This document shows, one piece after another, positions 9,581 through 19,954 of a DNA stretch of 64,000 bases (position 1 is the stretch's first letter; the number at the start of each line of letters is the position of its first letter). Below the pieces are notes generated by a model. It did no database searches and was not told where the DNA came from. It worked only from the letters and a program-made list of their open reading frames with translations. This DNA is from Planococcus koreensis. GTDB taxonomy: Bacteria; Bacillota; Bacilli; Bacillales_A; Planococcaceae. The stretch is from assembly GCF_004761975.1 (NCBI RefSeq), contig NZ_RQII01000019.1:62001-126000 (forward strand), in the 5' to 3' direction. A program made the position numbers and the translations under genes.

Positions 9581-10277
9581 TTTGCGCGGCGGCAAATGCG
9601 TGCGCCTGTTTCAAGGCGATTACGCACAAGAAACAGTTTACGGTGATTCGCCGGTAGATATGGCGAAAAAATTCGTCGACGCTGGAGCCGAGTGGATCCA
9701 TATGGTCGATCTGGACGGCGCCAAAGACGGTGTGCGCATCAATGACCAAGTGGTTATTGAAGCGGCGAAGCTTCCGGTCAACGTACAAATCGGCGGCGGG
9801 ATCCGTTCCCGCGAAGACATTCAGTATTATTTATCGAACGGCATCAGCCGCGTTATCATCGGAAGCCTGGCCATCCGCAACCCGGAACTGGTCGTGTCGT
9901 TTATCGAAGAATTCGGGGCGGACCGCATCGTCATCGGCATTGACGCCAAAGACGGCATGGCCGCAACCGAAGGCTGGATCGAAACTTCCGGCCAGTCTGC
10001 ACAAGACGTCGCTGCGTTTTTTACAACGCATGGCGCGAAGCATTTCATCTATACCGACATCGCGACGGACGGCACCTTGCAAGGGCCGAACATCGATGCC
10101 AATAAAGCACTGGTTGCTTCAGGCGATGCCGGCGTCATCGTTTCTGGCGGCATCGGAACATTGGATGATATCAAAAACGTTAAAGTAGCCGCTGAAGGCA
10201 GCCCGATTTCGGGTGTCATCATCGGCAAAGCGCTTTACGAGAACCGCTTTACGCTTGAGGAGGCGCTGTCATGCTGA
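9549..10277 (+). CDS. hisA: Phosphoribosylformimino-AICAR-phosphate (ProFAR) isomerase
   Basis: A (beta/alpha)8 barrel that isomerises ProFAR to PRFAR. It has 242 residues beginning [20 protein letters not shown] with the catalytic Asp in AIDLRGG, a phosphate-binding VQIGGGIRS near residue 78 and the second catalytic Asp in [14 protein letters not shown] near residue 170. AGGAGG at about 9536 fixes ATG 9549. It overlaps the end of hisH. Confidence 0.96.
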   Translation: MSKFQIYPAIDLRGGKCVRLFQGDYAQETVYGDSPVDMAKKFVDAGAEWIHMVDLDGAKDGVRINDQVVIEAAKLPVNVQIGGGIRSREDIQYYLSNGISRVIIGSLAIRNPELVVSFIEEFGADRIVIGIDAKDGMAATEGWIETSGQSAQDVAAFFTTHGAKHFIYTDIATDGTLQGPNIDANKALVASGDAGVIVSGGIGTLDDIKNVKVAAEGSPISGVIIGKALYENRFTLEEALSC

Positions 10278-11023
10278 CGAAACGCATCATTCCGTGCCTG
10301 GACGTCAAAGAAGGGCGCGTTGTCAAAGGTGTCAGCTTCGTATCGCTGCGTGACGCTGGAGATCCGGTTGAACTTGCGCGTTTCTATGACAAGCAAGGCG
10401 CCGATGAATTGGTGTTCCTCGATATTTCCGCTTCCCACGAAGGCAAGGAGACGATGGTTGAAGTCGTGAAAACTGTCGCGACGGAATTATCGATCCCGTT
10501 TACAGTCGGCGGGGGCATCCGCACGCTTGAAGACATGAAGCGGATGTTGCGTGCGGGCGCGGATAAGGTGTCGCTCAACACGGCGGCGCTCGACCGTCCG
10601 GAACTGATCAAAGAAGGCGCCGATTATTTCGGCTCGCAGTGCATCGTCATCGCAATCGATGCGAAACGCAATGGCGACCATTGGGACGTCTATACGCATG
10701 GCGGCCGCAACAAGACAGAGTGGAACGCCGTGGAATGGGCGAAGAAGAGCGTCGAACTGGGCGCCGGTGAAATCCTGCTGACAAGCATGGACAAAGACGG
10801 TTCAAAAGACGGCTTTGACATCGAGCTGACCAAAGCGGTTCGCGATGCGGTGGAAGTGCCGGTCATTGCGAGCGGCGGTGCAGGAAACCGGGAACATTTT
10901 GCAGAAGTATTTAAACAAGCGGATGCCGATGCAGCATTAGCGGCATCGATTTTCCATTATAAAGAAACAAGCGTCGCAGAAGTGAAAGATTATCTGCGGA
11001 AAGAGGGAGTGAATGTCCGATGA
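10271..11023 (+). CDS. hisF: Imidazole glycerol phosphate synthase cyclase subunit
   Basis: Barrel enzyme that uses ammonia from HisH to turn PRFAR into imidazoleglycerol phosphate and AICAR. It has 250 residues; [15 protein letters not shown] carries the catalytic Asp near residue 11 and [14 protein letters not shown] the second Asp near residue 130. Phosphate loops VGGGIRT and ASGGAG are present. It overlaps hisA by 7 bases and hisI by ATGA. Confidence 0.97.
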   Translation: MLTKRIIPCLDVKEGRVVKGVSFVSLRDAGDPVELARFYDKQGADELVFLDISASHEGKETMVEVVKTVATELSIPFTVGGGIRTLEDMKRMLRAGADKVSLNTAALDRPELIKEGADYFGSQCIVIAIDAKRNGDHWDVYTHGGRNKTEWNAVEWAKKSVELGAGEILLTSMDKDGSKDGFDIELTKAVRDAVEVPVIASGGAGNREHFAEVFKQADADAALAASIFHYKETSVAEVKDYLRKEGVNVR

Positions 11024-11646
11024 ACAATGTGAAATTTGACAGCCAGGGGCTCGTTCCCGTCATCATACAGAATGCCGAAACGAAAGAAGTGCTGACGCTC
11101 GCATACGCGAACGAAGAAGCGTTGGCAAAAACGATCGAAACGAACGAAACATGGCTTTATTCAAGAAGCCGCAGCGAGCTATGGAATAAAGGCGCGACAA
11201 GCGGAAACACGCAGAAAGTGACAGCTGTGCGCATTGACTGCGACGGCGATTCACTGATTTATGAAGTGGTTCCGAACGGCCCGGCTTGCCATACCGGCGC
11301 AGAAAGCTGTTTCTACGAAACCTTGTCCGGCACGCCGAACGAATCGAAATCGGATATGTTCGGGGCACTGGCTTCGATGATCGAACAGCGTGAAACCGAA
11401 ATGCCGGAAGGCGCGTACACGACGTATTTATTCCAAGAAGGCGTCGATAAGATCTGCAAGAAAGTCGGCGAAGAAGCGGCGGAAGTCATCATCGCGGCGA
11501 AAAACCGCGATGCGAAAGAATTGTCAATGGAGACAGCGGATCTCTTTTACCATGTCTTGGTCTTGCTGCAGGAACAGAAAGTCAGCTTGGATGCCGTCAT
11601 CGATGTGCTGAAAGAGCGCCATGAGTCAAAAACAACAAGTAAATAA
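11020..11646 (+). CDS. hisI: Bifunctional phosphoribosyl-AMP cyclohydrolase / phosphoribosyl-ATP pyrophosphatase
   Basis: Fusion of HisI (residues about 1-110; zinc cysteines in HTGAESCFY and metal site in DCDGDSLIY) with HisE (about 115-205; [15 protein letters not shown] and [13 protein letters not shown]). It catalyses steps 2 and 3 of the pathway. It is the last gene of the operon. hisC and a histidinol phosphatase gene are not in the operon, as in B. subtilis, so those steps must be encoded elsewhere. Confidence 0.97.
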   Translation: MNNVKFDSQGLVPVIIQNAETKEVLTLAYANEEALAKTIETNETWLYSRSRSELWNKGATSGNTQKVTAVRIDCDGDSLIYEVVPNGPACHTGAESCFYETLSGTPNESKSDMFGALASMIEQRETEMPEGAYTTYLFQEGVDKICKKVGEEAAEVIIAAKNRDAKELSMETADLFYHVLVLLQEQKVSLDAVIDVLKERHESKTTSK

Positions 11647-11656
11647 TAGGGAAATA

Positions 11657-11665
11657 TGCTATAAT
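11657..11665 (+). promoter_or_regulatory. Extended -10 promoter element before the TPR gene
   Basis: TGCTATAAT, an extended -10 (TGn plus TATAAT) without a clear -35. A transcript started here would begin just before the hairpin at 11679. Confidence 0.45.
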
Positions 11666-11678
11666 AACAGCACATTTG

Positions 11679-11715
11679 AGTAAAGGAGCGATTTCATCGT
11701 TCCTTTTACTTTTTC
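11679..11715 (+). terminator. Strong hairpin with U-tract after hisI
   Basis: AGTAAAGGAGCGAT pairs with ATCGTTCCTTTTACT across a TTC loop (about 14 pairs with one bulge and one wobble), then a T run. This is a good terminator for the his operon. It lies downstream of the extended -10 element at 11657, so it may also attenuate or protect the TPR-gene mRNA. Confidence 0.75.
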
Positions 11716-11726
11716 GGAGGCATATT

Positions 11727-13253
11727 TTGGAGAATAAAAAGAAAAAACACAACGACAACCTCCTGTCATTCATACCGTCAGGAGAATACTATTACAAAAA
11801 GGCGATGCGAGAGCTGCAGCGGGAACATTATCCGAAAGCCCATAAATACTTGCAACGTGCAACGGAATTGAGCCCGCAGGATGCGGATATCTGGATTCAA
11901 TATGGCATCGTGCTGATGGAGACAGGTGAATTCGAGCAGGCGATGGACGCGCTCCGCACGGCCCATGGGCTTGATGTGAACAAATCCGAAACCTTATTTT
12001 TCCTGGCAGAGGTCCACGCGCATCTCGGCATGTTTTTGGATGCCCGAAATTACGCGAAAAAATATACCGAAAAAGAGCCGCAGGGCGAATATCACGAAGA
12101 AGCCTTGGAAATCATCGATTTTGCGGAACAGGAAGACTGGCAGCTTTTTGATGATGAGGGCGAAGCACAGGACAGCGAATATTTTTATCAGCAGGAAAAG
12201 GCGCGCCGCATGATGGAAAAAGGGAATTTCCCGGAAGCGATTGAATTGCTTGAGAAGCTGGTGGAAGAAAAGCCTGATTTCTGGGGAGCGCATAATAATC
12301 TCGCGCTCGCCTATTTCTATGTCGGCGAAGCTGAAATGGCGAAAGCGCTGCTGCATGATGTGCTGAGACGGAATACCGGAAATCTTCATGCCTTATGCAA
12401 TTTAGCGGTCTTTCATTATTACGAGAAAAATGAAGAGCTTGAAGATATTCTGGAGCTCTTGAAAAAGATCCAGCCGTATGTCTTCGAGCATCGCTATAAA
12501 CTGGGAGCAACATTTGCATTGGTCGGCAAATACAAAGAAGCGTACCGCTGGCTGAGAAGCTTACAGAAACGCGGATTCGACGGCGATCCAGCCTTTTATT
12601 TCTGGCTGTCGCATGCCGCTTACCATTCGGGGCATGAAGATATCGCGAAGCAGGCATGGAAGCAGCTGACACAAATGGATCCGACCAAAGGCGGCTACGA
12701 ACCGTGGGCCGATAATGGCGTGATGCCGCATGAAGACGCTTTGGAGCATAACCGCGATTACCTCGTGAAAAAGCTTGACCACAGCCACAAAAGTGAGCGG
12801 CTATTCGGCATGTTCCTATTGGGCAAGTCCGCCCATAAACAGGAAATCATCTCGCATCCGAATTGGTTGAAATCCGAGCAGCCGTCCGTTATCGAAACGT
12901 ATATGCTTGGCTACGCGCTCGGCCATCCGTTTAAAATGGAAGTGGCGGAAGAGCGCGCTTTCAAGCGGGCGATGGAAGCGACGGAACTGCTTTATGCCGA
13001 AAACGGCATGGTGACAGAGCAAGGATCTTATACGTTCCAGATGTGGTTCATGCTGGTTGAAAAAGCATTCGAACAGAATTATACTTTTAAAAATCCGAAA
13101 GCATTGGCAGCAGCGGTCACCTACATGGTAAAGTCATCAAGAGACACGGCAGCAACGAAAAAATCCGTTGCCGCCCATTACGGCATTACCACTGCGACAT
13201 TGACGAAATACGTCACAGAACTGATCCGTTTTTTGCCGCTGTTTGAATCATAG
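11727..13253 (+). CDS. Tetratricopeptide-repeat protein, YvcD-like
   Basis: A 508-residue soluble protein with TPR units over roughly residues 20-310 (for example ADIWIQYGIVLMETGEFEQA, AHNNLALAYFYVGEAEMAKA and DPAFYFWLSHAAYHSGHEDIA) and an uncharacterised C-terminal part. A late segment AAHYGITTATLTKYVTELI looks like a helix-turn-helix. TTG 11727 is chosen because CGGAGG sits 7 bases upstream; the frame is open to 11676 but that part overlaps the terminator. Location between hisI and trxB matches B. subtilis yvcD. The partner proteins are unknown. Confidence 0.8.
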   Translation: MENKKKKHNDNLLSFIPSGEYYYKKAMRELQREHYPKAHKYLQRATELSPQDADIWIQYGIVLMETGEFEQAMDALRTAHGLDVNKSETLFFLAEVHAHLGMFLDARNYAKKYTEKEPQGEYHEEALEIIDFAEQEDWQLFDDEGEAQDSEYFYQQEKARRMMEKGNFPEAIELLEKLVEEKPDFWGAHNNLALAYFYVGEAEMAKALLHDVLRRNTGNLHALCNLAVFHYYEKNEELEDILELLKKIQPYVFEHRYKLGATFALVGKYKEAYRWLRSLQKRGFDGDPAFYFWLSHAAYHSGHEDIAKQAWKQLTQMDPTKGGYEPWADNGVMPHEDALEHNRDYLVKKLDHSHKSERLFGMFLLGKSAHKQEIISHPNWLKSEQPSVIETYMLGYALGHPFKMEVAEERAFKRAMEATELLYAENGMVTEQGSYTFQMWFMLVEKAFEQNYTFKNPKALAAAVTYMVKSSRDTAATKKSVAAHYGITTATLTKYVTELIRFLPLFES

Positions 13254-13262
13254 GCAAATAAG

Positions 13263-13291
13263 TTGCTGATGTGCGCGGATTCTTATACGAT
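13263..13291 (+). promoter_or_regulatory. Candidate trxB promoter
   Basis: TTGCTG (13263-13268), 17 bases, TACGAT (13286-13291). A GGCA lies about where the AGCA box of Spx-activated promoters is found (-44), which would fit disulfide-stress control of trxB; this last point is speculative. Confidence 0.4.
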
Positions 13292-13302
13292 TTACTTACT
13301 GA

Positions 13303-14274
<972 letters not shown>

Positions 14275-14374
14275 TTTTAATCACTTCTTAACCTAGTTGT
14301 TACAGCGTTGTCATGAAGAGGTGCTAATATAGGAAGAGTAAATTGACCCCCTTTTTATAGAACACTTTGACAGA

Positions 14375-14409
14375 CCGCTTTCCGGAGATTCCGGGAGGCG
14401 GCTTTTTTT
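14375..14409 (+). terminator. trxB terminator
   Basis: CCGCTTTCCGG / CCGGGAGGCGG hairpin followed by seven T residues. Confidence 0.8.
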
Positions 14410-14673
14410 GTGTAAAATTATGTGTTTGAACATCAGGGCAGAAGAGTAGTAGTGGGCTAGTGCCGGTTAAATTCCAACCAGTTCATGTTGACAGCTTGTT
14501 AGTGCTTGTTAATTTCCGAGGAACACATGTTAAAAATATTTTAACGCCTGTTAACAAGCATGCTTCTTGAAGAATTCAAAGATAGGCTCTACTCGGGCGA
14601 TGTGGCTGAAAATATGCCGCTGCGGCGATTCGTTTTATTCCCATCTACCTTCGATGGACATTTACATTTTTTC
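14410..14673. other. Non-coding stretch after trxB
   Basis: No supported ORF or RNA gene. It holds TGTTAAC-type repeats and a short palindrome GTTAAAA-ATA-TTTTAAC near 14530. It leads into the dispersed repeat that follows. Confidence 0.4.
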
Positions 14674-14798
14674 TTTTTGTCTAGCTGCAAGAGCCAGCTT
14701 CTCGGGTCATAAGCCATTCTGGCTGTGCGGCAAAAAGCGCCGCTTCGCCAGCCTATCTTATGCCTGTCGAAGCTAACCGGCTCTTTCCGCTTTTCTTT
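14674..14798 (+). repeat. Dispersed intergenic repeat of the GTCTAGCTnCA...CGAAGCTAACCGG type
   Basis: Begins CTTTTTGTCTAGCTGCA, contains CTCGGGTCATAAGCC and GTCGAAGCTAACCGG, and ends in CCGCTTTTCTTTTT. From memory this matches a very common non-coding repeat of Bacillaceae chromosomes. GAGCCAGC/GCTGGC-like and GCAAAAAGCGC segments allow stem-loops. One copy only in this window. Confidence 0.6.
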
Positions 14799-14800
14799 TT

Positions 14801-14830
14801 TTGCATGACACGCCAGGATAGATGTATAAT
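14801..14830 (+). promoter_or_regulatory. Promoter of the Nudix-rapZ-yvcK-whiA-crh operon
   Basis: TTGCAT (14801-14806), 18-base spacer, TATAAT (14825-14830). This rules out ATG 14829 as start of the Nudix gene. Confidence 0.65.
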
Positions 14831-14864
14831 GGAGAGAGTTTACAAAAGATACGGAGTGTCGACA

Positions 14865-15356
14865 GTGCAGCGAATAGCGAATTTACTAGTGGTCCGCAAT
14901 GGGCAAGTACTATTATTAAAAAAACCTCGGCGCGACTGGTACGTTGCTCCGGGTGGAAAAATGGAATCCGGTGAATCGATTTACGAAGCGGCCATCCGTG
15001 AGTTTATTGAAGAAACGGGTGCTACGCCTTTGAATACTCATTTAAAAGGAATTTACACGATGATGATCCATGATGAAGGCCGGATTGTGGATGAATGGAT
15101 GTTGTTCACGTTCGTGGCGCACGGCTTGGAAGGCAAAACTTTCGAAGAAACGCGCGAAGGGCTGCTCGAATGGCATCCAGTTGAAAGCTTAGCGTTTTTG
15201 CCAATGGCCGAAGGGGACCGCACGAATCTTCAGTTTGCGGTGCAACAGGCGGGCATGCAATACGGCACATTCCACTACACCCCAGAATTTCAGCTGCTGG
15301 CTGAGCACATACAAACTTCAACAGAAGAGGTGACACGCCTAAATGGAAAATCATAA
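14865..15356 (+). CDS. Nudix hydrolase, YvcI-like
   Basis: A 163-residue MutT/Nudix protein; the Nudix box [21 protein letters not shown] starts near residue 35. Substrates of this subgroup (8-oxo-dGTP or NDP-X) are unsettled. GTG 14865 is chosen because GGAGTG lies upstream and the promoter -10 overlaps the earlier ATG. It is the first gene of the yvcI-rapZ-yvcK-whiA-crh operon, as in B. subtilis, and overlaps rapZ by 14 bases. Confidence 0.88.
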   Translation: MQRIANLLVVRNGQVLLLKKPRRDWYVAPGGKMESGESIYEAAIREFIEETGATPLNTHLKGIYTMMIHDEGRIVDEWMLFTFVAHGLEGKTFEETREGLLEWHPVESLAFLPMAEGDRTNLQFAVQQAGMQYGTFHYTPEFQLLAEHIQTSTEEVTRLNGKS

Positions 15357-16227
15357 TACCGACGAAACTGAATTGATCATCATTACCGGCATGTCTGGAG
15401 CGGGGAAAACCGTGGCAATCCAAAGCTTTGAGGATCTCGGTTTTTTCACGATTGATAACCTGCCGCCAGCCTTATTGCTGACGTTCATCAAATTGATGCG
15501 AGATTCAGGAAAGTCGATGAAGCGTGTGGCTGCGGTCATGGACCTGCGAGGCGGAGATTTCTTCGACAGCCTTGTAGACGCCATCGATAACCTCTTGAAA
15601 GAACCAAAAGTTTCCGTAACCATCCTGTTCCTTGACGCTGACAATCAGACACTTGTGAGCCGCTATAAAGAATCCCGACGTTCGCATCCCCTGTCGCCAG
15701 GCGGGCTAGTGCTCGGCGGCATCAAAAAAGAGCGCGATATGCTGATGGATCTGCAGGGCCGCGCGAAATACATGTACAATACGTCAACGATGAAACCGCG
15801 TGAGCTGAAAGAGCGGATCATGACGGATTTTGCGACCGAGACCAGTAACGTGTTTACGGTCAACGTCATGTCATTCGGCTTTAAGCATGGCATGCCAATC
15901 GATGCAGATTTGGTGTTTGATGTGCGCTTTTTGCCGAACCCGTACTATATTGAAGAACTGAATCCGTTGTCCGGGCTCGATAAGCCTGTATCGGATTACG
16001 TGCTGCAATGGAATGAAACCCAAACCTTGATTGCTAAATTGACTGACCTCTTCGAATTCATGATTCCGCAATACAAAAGCGAAGGCAAGGCTCAGTTGGT
16101 TATTGCTTTCGGCTGCACAGGCGGCCAGCACCGCTCGGTGACTTTGGCCGAATACTACGGAAAATTACTAGCGGAAAATTATAAGACGATTGTTACGCAC
16201 CGCGACGTTAAAACTAGAAAGGGCTGA
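15343..16227 (+). CDS. rapZ: RNase adapter / nucleotide-binding protein RapZ (YvcJ)
   Basis: P-loop protein of 294 residues with Walker [11 protein letters not shown] near residue 15. The C-terminal half holds the conserved [20 protein letters not shown] and [10 protein letters not shown] motifs; the last is the RapZ C-terminal nucleotide/sugar site. In E. coli RapZ controls GlmS via small RNAs; in B. subtilis YvcJ binds nucleotides and affects competence. ATG 15343 follows AGAGGTG. Confidence 0.93.
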   Translation: MENHNTDETELIIITGMSGAGKTVAIQSFEDLGFFTIDNLPPALLLTFIKLMRDSGKSMKRVAAVMDLRGGDFFDSLVDAIDNLLKEPKVSVTILFLDADNQTLVSRYKESRRSHPLSPGGLVLGGIKKERDMLMDLQGRAKYMYNTSTMKPRELKERIMTDFATETSNVFTVNVMSFGFKHGMPIDADLVFDVRFLPNPYYIEELNPLSGLDKPVSDYVLQWNETQTLIAKLTDLFEFMIPQYKSEGKAQLVIAFGCTGGQHRSVTLAEYYGKLLAENYKTIVTHRDVKTRKG

Positions 16228-16231
16228 GTGC

Positions 16232-17227
16232 ATGGAAGATACTCTGCGCCGGAAGCGTGTTGTCATTATTGGAGGAGGCACAGGCCTTTCCACATTATTA
16301 AGAGGTTTAAAAATGTTTCCGCTCGATTTGACAGCAGTCGTGACCGTTGCTGACGATGGCGGCAGTTCTGGCAGGCTGCGGAATGATTTGGATATTCCGC
16401 CTCCAGGCGATATCCGAAATGTGATGGCGGCATTATCGGATGCTGAACCACTCGTCGCGGAAATGTTCCAATACCGTTTTAAACAGTCCCTGGATTTGGA
16501 TGGGCATTCACTTGGCAACTTGATGCTTGCCGCGCTCACTGAAATTACCGGGGACTTCTCTCATGCTGTCCGTGAGATGAGCCGAGTGTTGAATGTCAAT
16601 GGCACTGTGCTGCCAGCGGCCAATCAATTGGTGACGCTGCACGCCGAGTTTGAAGATGGCACAATTGTCAGTGGTGAGTCCAAGATTCCCATGTATCTGC
16701 AGCCGATCAAGCGCGTGTTCTTAGAGCCGCATGACGTCAAAACGCTGCCAGACACAATCACGGCCATCAGCAAAGCGGATGTCGTCATCATCGGGCCGGG
16801 CTCTTTATACACAAGCATATTGCCGAATCTTCTGGTCAAGGACATTGAACAGGCTTTGATGGCATCGACAGCGAAAAAGATTTATATCTGCAATTTAATG
16901 ACGCAGGCTGGGGAAACATACGACTATACTGCCTCAGACCATGTCAAAGCTCTTTATGCACATGTAGAAAAACCATTTTTGGACGCAATTTTGCTCGATA
17001 AGATCCAAGTGCCGTTGACGGTTGCGGAGCGCTATAAGAGAGAACTGGCATCGCCAGTCGAGTGCGACGAGGAAGAGCTGGAGAAAATGGGCCTTGAGGT
17101 TTACAAACAAGACATCACCAGTATATTCGGAAAAGCCGTTCGGCACGAACCGATGAAAGTGGCGCAGTGGCTGTTTGAATACGCCGGAGGCCTCGAAAAA
17201 GAAACACCGAAGCATCTGTATTTTTGA
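16232..17227 (+). CDS. yvcK: Gluconeogenesis factor YvcK (CofD-like)
   Basis: A 331-residue member of the CofD/YvcK family. The N-terminal GGGTGLSTLLRGLK (residue about 14) and DDGGSSGRLR are the UDP-sugar binding motifs; GPGSLYTSILPNLLV lies near 200. In B. subtilis it binds UDP-GlcNAc and is needed for growth and shape on gluconeogenic carbon. ATG 16232 is 5 bases after rapZ; the frame is open upstream inside rapZ. Confidence 0.93.
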   Translation: MEDTLRRKRVVIIGGGTGLSTLLRGLKMFPLDLTAVVTVADDGGSSGRLRNDLDIPPPGDIRNVMAALSDAEPLVAEMFQYRFKQSLDLDGHSLGNLMLAALTEITGDFSHAVREMSRVLNVNGTVLPAANQLVTLHAEFEDGTIVSGESKIPMYLQPIKRVFLEPHDVKTLPDTITAISKADVVIIGPGSLYTSILPNLLVKDIEQALMASTAKKIYICNLMTQAGETYDYTASDHVKALYAHVEKPFLDAILLDKIQVPLTVAERYKRELASPVECDEEELEKMGLEVYKQDITSIFGKAVRHEPMKVAQWLFEYAGGLEKETPKHLYF

Positions 17228-17248
17228 TGTGAGGAGAGGGGGGACGGC

Positions 17249-18199
17249 ATGTCATTTGCTTCCGAAACAAAAAAAGAAATGACGCAGATAGAAGTGGACG
17301 ATTGCTGCGGCAAAGCCGAGCTATCCGCTTTAATCCGCATGAATGGCACATTGTCGTTTTCGAATCGGCAGTTGAGCCTTGATATACAAACAGAAAACGC
17401 AGCGATTGCGCGGCGCATCTATACCTTCTTAAAACGTTTTTATCCAGCGTATCCGGTCGAATTGCTGGTCCGGAAAAAAATGCGCTTGAAAAAGAACAAT
17501 ATTTACATCTGCAGAGTCCGGGAAGGATCGAAGCACGTCCTTGAGGATTTGGCGATCATTTCGGAAGGGTTCCAATTTCAGCATGAAATTGACAAAAGCC
17601 TGATTGAAAAAACTTGCTGCAAGCGAGCTTATTTGCGAGGTGCTTTCCTGGCAGGGGGATCCGTCAATAATCCGGAAACTTCTTCCTACCACCTTGAAAT
17701 CTACTCGCTTTACAAAGACCATGCAGATTCACTGGTCGAGCTGATGAATCATTTCCATTTGAACAGTAAAACCATTGAACGGAAAAAAGGCTTTGTGACT
17801 TATTTAAAGGAAGCAGAAAAGATTTCAGATTTCCTTAGCATCGCCGGAGCGCACATGGCTTTATTGAAATTCGAAGACGTCCGCATTATCCGTGATATGC
17901 GCAATAGCGTCAATCGACTGGTGAATTGCGAAACTGCAAACCTTAACAAGACGATTGATGCAGCACTGCGGCAAGTCGAGAATATCCGCTTTATCGATTC
18001 CATTATCGGCATCGACCAGTTGCCTGAACGGCTTCGGGAAATTGCCAGACTGCGCGTTGAGTATCAAGATGTTACACTGAAGGAACTCGGTGAGATGGTT
18101 TCGAGCGGCAACGTCAGCAAATCGGGTGTCAATCACCGGTTGCGCAAGATTGATGAAATCGCGGAGCAATTGAGAAAAGGAGAAACGATTGGCCGGTAG
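17249..18199 (+). CDS. whiA: DNA-binding protein WhiA
   Basis: A 316-residue protein with the N-terminal LAGLIDADG homing-endonuclease-like fold ([26 protein letters not shown] near residue 130) and a C-terminal helix-turn-helix ([23 protein letters not shown]). In Firmicutes it affects cell division and chromosome segregation. GAGGAGAGGGGGG precedes the ATG. Confidence 0.95.
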   Translation: MSFASETKKEMTQIEVDDCCGKAELSALIRMNGTLSFSNRQLSLDIQTENAAIARRIYTFLKRFYPAYPVELLVRKKMRLKKNNIYICRVREGSKHVLEDLAIISEGFQFQHEIDKSLIEKTCCKRAYLRGAFLAGGSVNNPETSSYHLEIYSLYKDHADSLVELMNHFHLNSKTIERKKGFVTYLKEAEKISDFLSIAGAHMALLKFEDVRIIRDMRNSVNRLVNCETANLNKTIDAALRQVENIRFIDSIIGIDQLPERLREIARLRVEYQDVTLKELGEMVSSGNVSKSGVNHRLRKIDEIAEQLRKGETIGR

Positions 18200-18257
18200 C
18201 ACCGCGCCATTCTTTCATATATTAGTAAGTCCAGTTACGTTTTAGAGGAGGGACAGC

Positions 18258-18515
18258 ATGGTAGAGAAACAAGTGGAAGTCCAATTGAAATCCGGATTGC
18301 AGGCAAGGCAAGCAGCTTTGTTCGTCCAAGAAGCCAACCGCTACAATGCGGATGTCTATTTGGAAAAAGACGAAAAGAAAGTCAATGCGAAAAGCATCAT
18401 GGGCATTATGAGCCTGGCCATCAGCAAAGGCACGAATGTAACCATTTCAGCAGACGGATCGGATGAAGAGAAAGCAGTAAGCGCTTTGTCATCCCTGATC
18501 GAAAAAGAAGCATAA
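18258..18515 (+). CDS. crh: HPr-like catabolite repression protein Crh
   Basis: 85 residues. The phosphocarrier His15 of HPr is replaced by Gln (LQARQAA) while Ser46 is kept in KSIMGIMSL. So it can be phosphorylated by HprK and act as a CcpA corepressor but cannot carry sugar-PTS phosphate. Its position after whiA is conserved in bacilli. The kinase gene is at 1.9 kb. Confidence 0.95.
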   Translation: MVEKQVEVQLKSGLQARQAALFVQEANRYNADVYLEKDEKKVNAKSIMGIMSLAISKGTNVTISADGSDEEKAVSALSSLIEKEA

Positions 18516-18516
18516 G

Positions 18517-18551
18517 AAATCCCGCAGCCTTTGAGGCCTGCGGGATTTTTT
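18517..18551 (+). terminator. Terminator of the rapZ-crh operon
   Basis: AATCCCGCAG ... CTGCGGGATT with GCCTTTGAGGC inside, followed by T6. Confidence 0.85.
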
Positions 18552-18582
18552 GTATTAAAAATAATATAGTGACAGACTGTTT

Positions 18583-18705
18583 CATTTCGCTGCAGGCGGA
18601 CGCGTTTCGCGGGCGAGCGCCGAGCCGCTTCGTCGCTGCGCTCCTGCAGGGTCTCGCCTGTCTCGCTTTCCCGCTGAAGTCGCCGCCTTCCGCTTCATTC
18701 AAAGA
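18583..18705. repeat. GC-rich palindromic repeat, copy 1
   Basis: Shares blocks with copies at 29.1 and 33.5 kb: TTTCGCGGGCGAGCGCCGAGC, GTCGCTGCGCTCCTGC, GGTCTCGCCTGTCTCGCTTTC and CCGC. The ends form an imperfect inverted repeat. It lies just after a terminator. No coding function is seen. Confidence 0.75.
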
Positions 18706-18912
18706 TATTTCTTAATAGCAAATCATTTCATATTAGTTAGAACATCAAAGATTTATGTAAGTTTCCAGATATGGAGCAAAACAGCTCTGACTCCCAAGAA
18801 AACTGTGAAACAACGAAGCTGGGCAGCAATGCAGGGTCAGGGACAGGAGTATCTATTTTAGCAGAGTGGTTTTGTTCAATAGCTTCAATTGAAAAATCCT
18901 GCCTTAAAACAC
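18706..18912. other. Non-coding stretch between repeat copy 1 and the clpP terminator
   Basis: No supported gene. 18768-18785 (GATATGGAGCAAAACAGC) is identical to the reverse complement of 29178-29195, the end of repeat copy 2, and could be a remnant of a further copy. Confidence 0.45.
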
Positions 18913-18951
18913 AAAAAAATCCCGCAGCTCCGAAAAGCTGCGGGATTTTTG
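18913..18951. terminator. Terminator of clpP (works on both strands)
   Basis: AAAAATCCCGCAGCT (18915-18929) pairs with AGCTGCGGGATTTTT (18936-18950). It sits directly after the clpP stop on the minus strand. Confidence 0.85.
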
Positions 18952-18953
18952 TT

Positions 18954-19565
18954 TTAGATATCTTCTTTTGTGTGCTGAGGCAATTTGCTGCGAGTGATGA
19001 TTTGGTCGATCAAACCATACTCAAGCGCACGCTCTGCAGTCATGAAGTTATCGCGGTCTGTATCTTTGGAAATGACATCCAAAGACTGGCCAGTGCGTTC
19101 TGACAAGATCGTGTTCAATTTCTCACGAAGGAACAAGATGCGTTTTGCGGCAATCTCGATTTCCGTCGCTTGGCCTTGTGCGCCGCCAAGTGGTTGGTGA
19201 ATCATGACTTCAGCATTCGGCAACGCATAGCGTTTGCCTTTCGTGCCGGCTGCCAATAGGAAAGCTCCCATTGAAGCGGCCATGCCGATGCAGATCGTTT
19301 GAACATCCGGGCGGATGAACTGCATAGTGTCGTAAATCGCCATACCGGCTGTAATGCTGCCGCCAGGGCTGTTGATGTAGATCGAAATATCTTTATCTGG
19401 ATCTTCAGCTTCGAGGAACAGCAACTGTGCGACGATAGAGTTGGCAACATTATCGTCAATTCCGCTGCCCAGCATGATAACGCGGTCTTTCAGCAAACGT
19501 GAGTAAATATCATAGGCACGTTCGCCGCGGCTCGTTTGTTCAATTACTGTTGGAATTAAATTCAT
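18954..19565 (-). CDS. clpP: ATP-dependent Clp protease proteolytic subunit
   Basis: A 203-residue serine protease that forms the tetradecameric chamber used by ClpC, ClpE and ClpX. The catalytic Ser is in [11 protein letters not shown] (about residue 98), His in [12 protein letters not shown] (about 123) and Asp in KDTDRDNFM (about 172). The start ATG at 19563-19565 follows AGGAGGAAAT; the open frame runs further upstream through the promoter and must be ignored. A CtsR box overlaps its promoter. tmRNA-tagged proteins are among its expected substrates, and ssrA/smpB are encoded at 33 kb. Confidence 0.97.
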   Translation of the reverse strand: MNLIPTVIEQTSRGERAYDIYSRLLKDRVIMLGSGIDDNVANSIVAQLLFLEAEDPDKDISIYINSPGGSITAGMAIYDTMQFIRPDVQTICIGMAASMGAFLLAAGTKGKRYALPNAEVMIHQPLGGAQGQATEIEIAAKRILFLREKLNTILSERTGQSLDVISKDTDRDNFMTAERALEYGLIDQIITRSKLPQHTKEDI

Positions 19566-19631
19566 GGATAATTTCCTCCTCATAATAAGGTATTGGCTAA
19601 CTATACTGAAATCTTCTTCAGCTGTAATAAT

Positions 19632-19662
19632 ATCATACACATCTTGGTCAATGAAGGTCAAA
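19632..19662 (-). promoter_or_regulatory. clpP promoter with CtsR operator
   Basis: On the plus strand 19646-19662 reads GGTCAATGAAGGTCAAA, a tandem heptad matching the CtsR box (RGTCAAA-N3-RGTCAAA). On the minus strand it includes a -35 TTGACC (19656-19661), with TATGAT (19632-19637) 18 bases on. CtsR would thus cover the promoter and release it on heat or protein stress. Confidence 0.8.
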
Positions 19663-19685
19663 TCTAACGAATTGAAAAAACAAGC

Positions 19686-19714
19686 TTGAAATGTTTTGTA
19701 TCTCTGTATATAAT
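19686..19714 (+). promoter_or_regulatory. Promoter of tRNA-Arg
   Basis: TTGAAA (19686-19691), 17 bases, TATAAT (19709-19714), 24 bases before the tRNA. Confidence 0.7.
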
Positions 19715-19737
19715 AGAAAAGTCGCCAATAGTGACCT

Positions 19738-19809
19738 GCCCTCGTAGTGTAATGGATCACACGTAAGATTCCGGTTCTTAAGATGGGAGTTCGATTCTCT
19801 CCGAGGGCA
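19738..19809 (+). tRNA. tRNA-Arg (anticodon CCG)
   Basis: Acceptor GCCCTCG/CGAGGGC, D arm GTGT...ACAC, anticodon stem TAAGA/TCTTA around loop TTCCGGT (anticodon CCG, codon CGG), T arm GGGAG-TTCGATT-CTCTC, discriminator A. CCA is not encoded. A single tRNA-Arg beside clpP is also found in B. subtilis. Confidence 0.9.
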
Positions 19810-19817
19810 TACATAAG

Positions 19818-19863
19818 CAGCGCATCTTTTCCAGCAAACTGGAGAAGGTGCGCTGTTTTTTCT
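19818..19863 (+). terminator. tRNA-Arg terminator
   Basis: CAGCGCATCTTTTCCAG (19818-19834) pairs with CTGGAGAAGGTGCGCTG (19839-19855), followed by T6. Confidence 0.85.
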
Positions 19864-19954
19864 TTTCCTGCCAGATCTCCTAAAGAGGAGTTTGAAAAAA
19901 CGCCATTTCAGGGAATTGAATAGTATTCCAGAAGAAATGAAGAGGGGTAATTTT

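Noticed and set aside
18771-19103. 110-codon ORF opposite the clpP end
   Set aside because: It spans the clpP terminator and lies antisense to clpP; no ribosome site.
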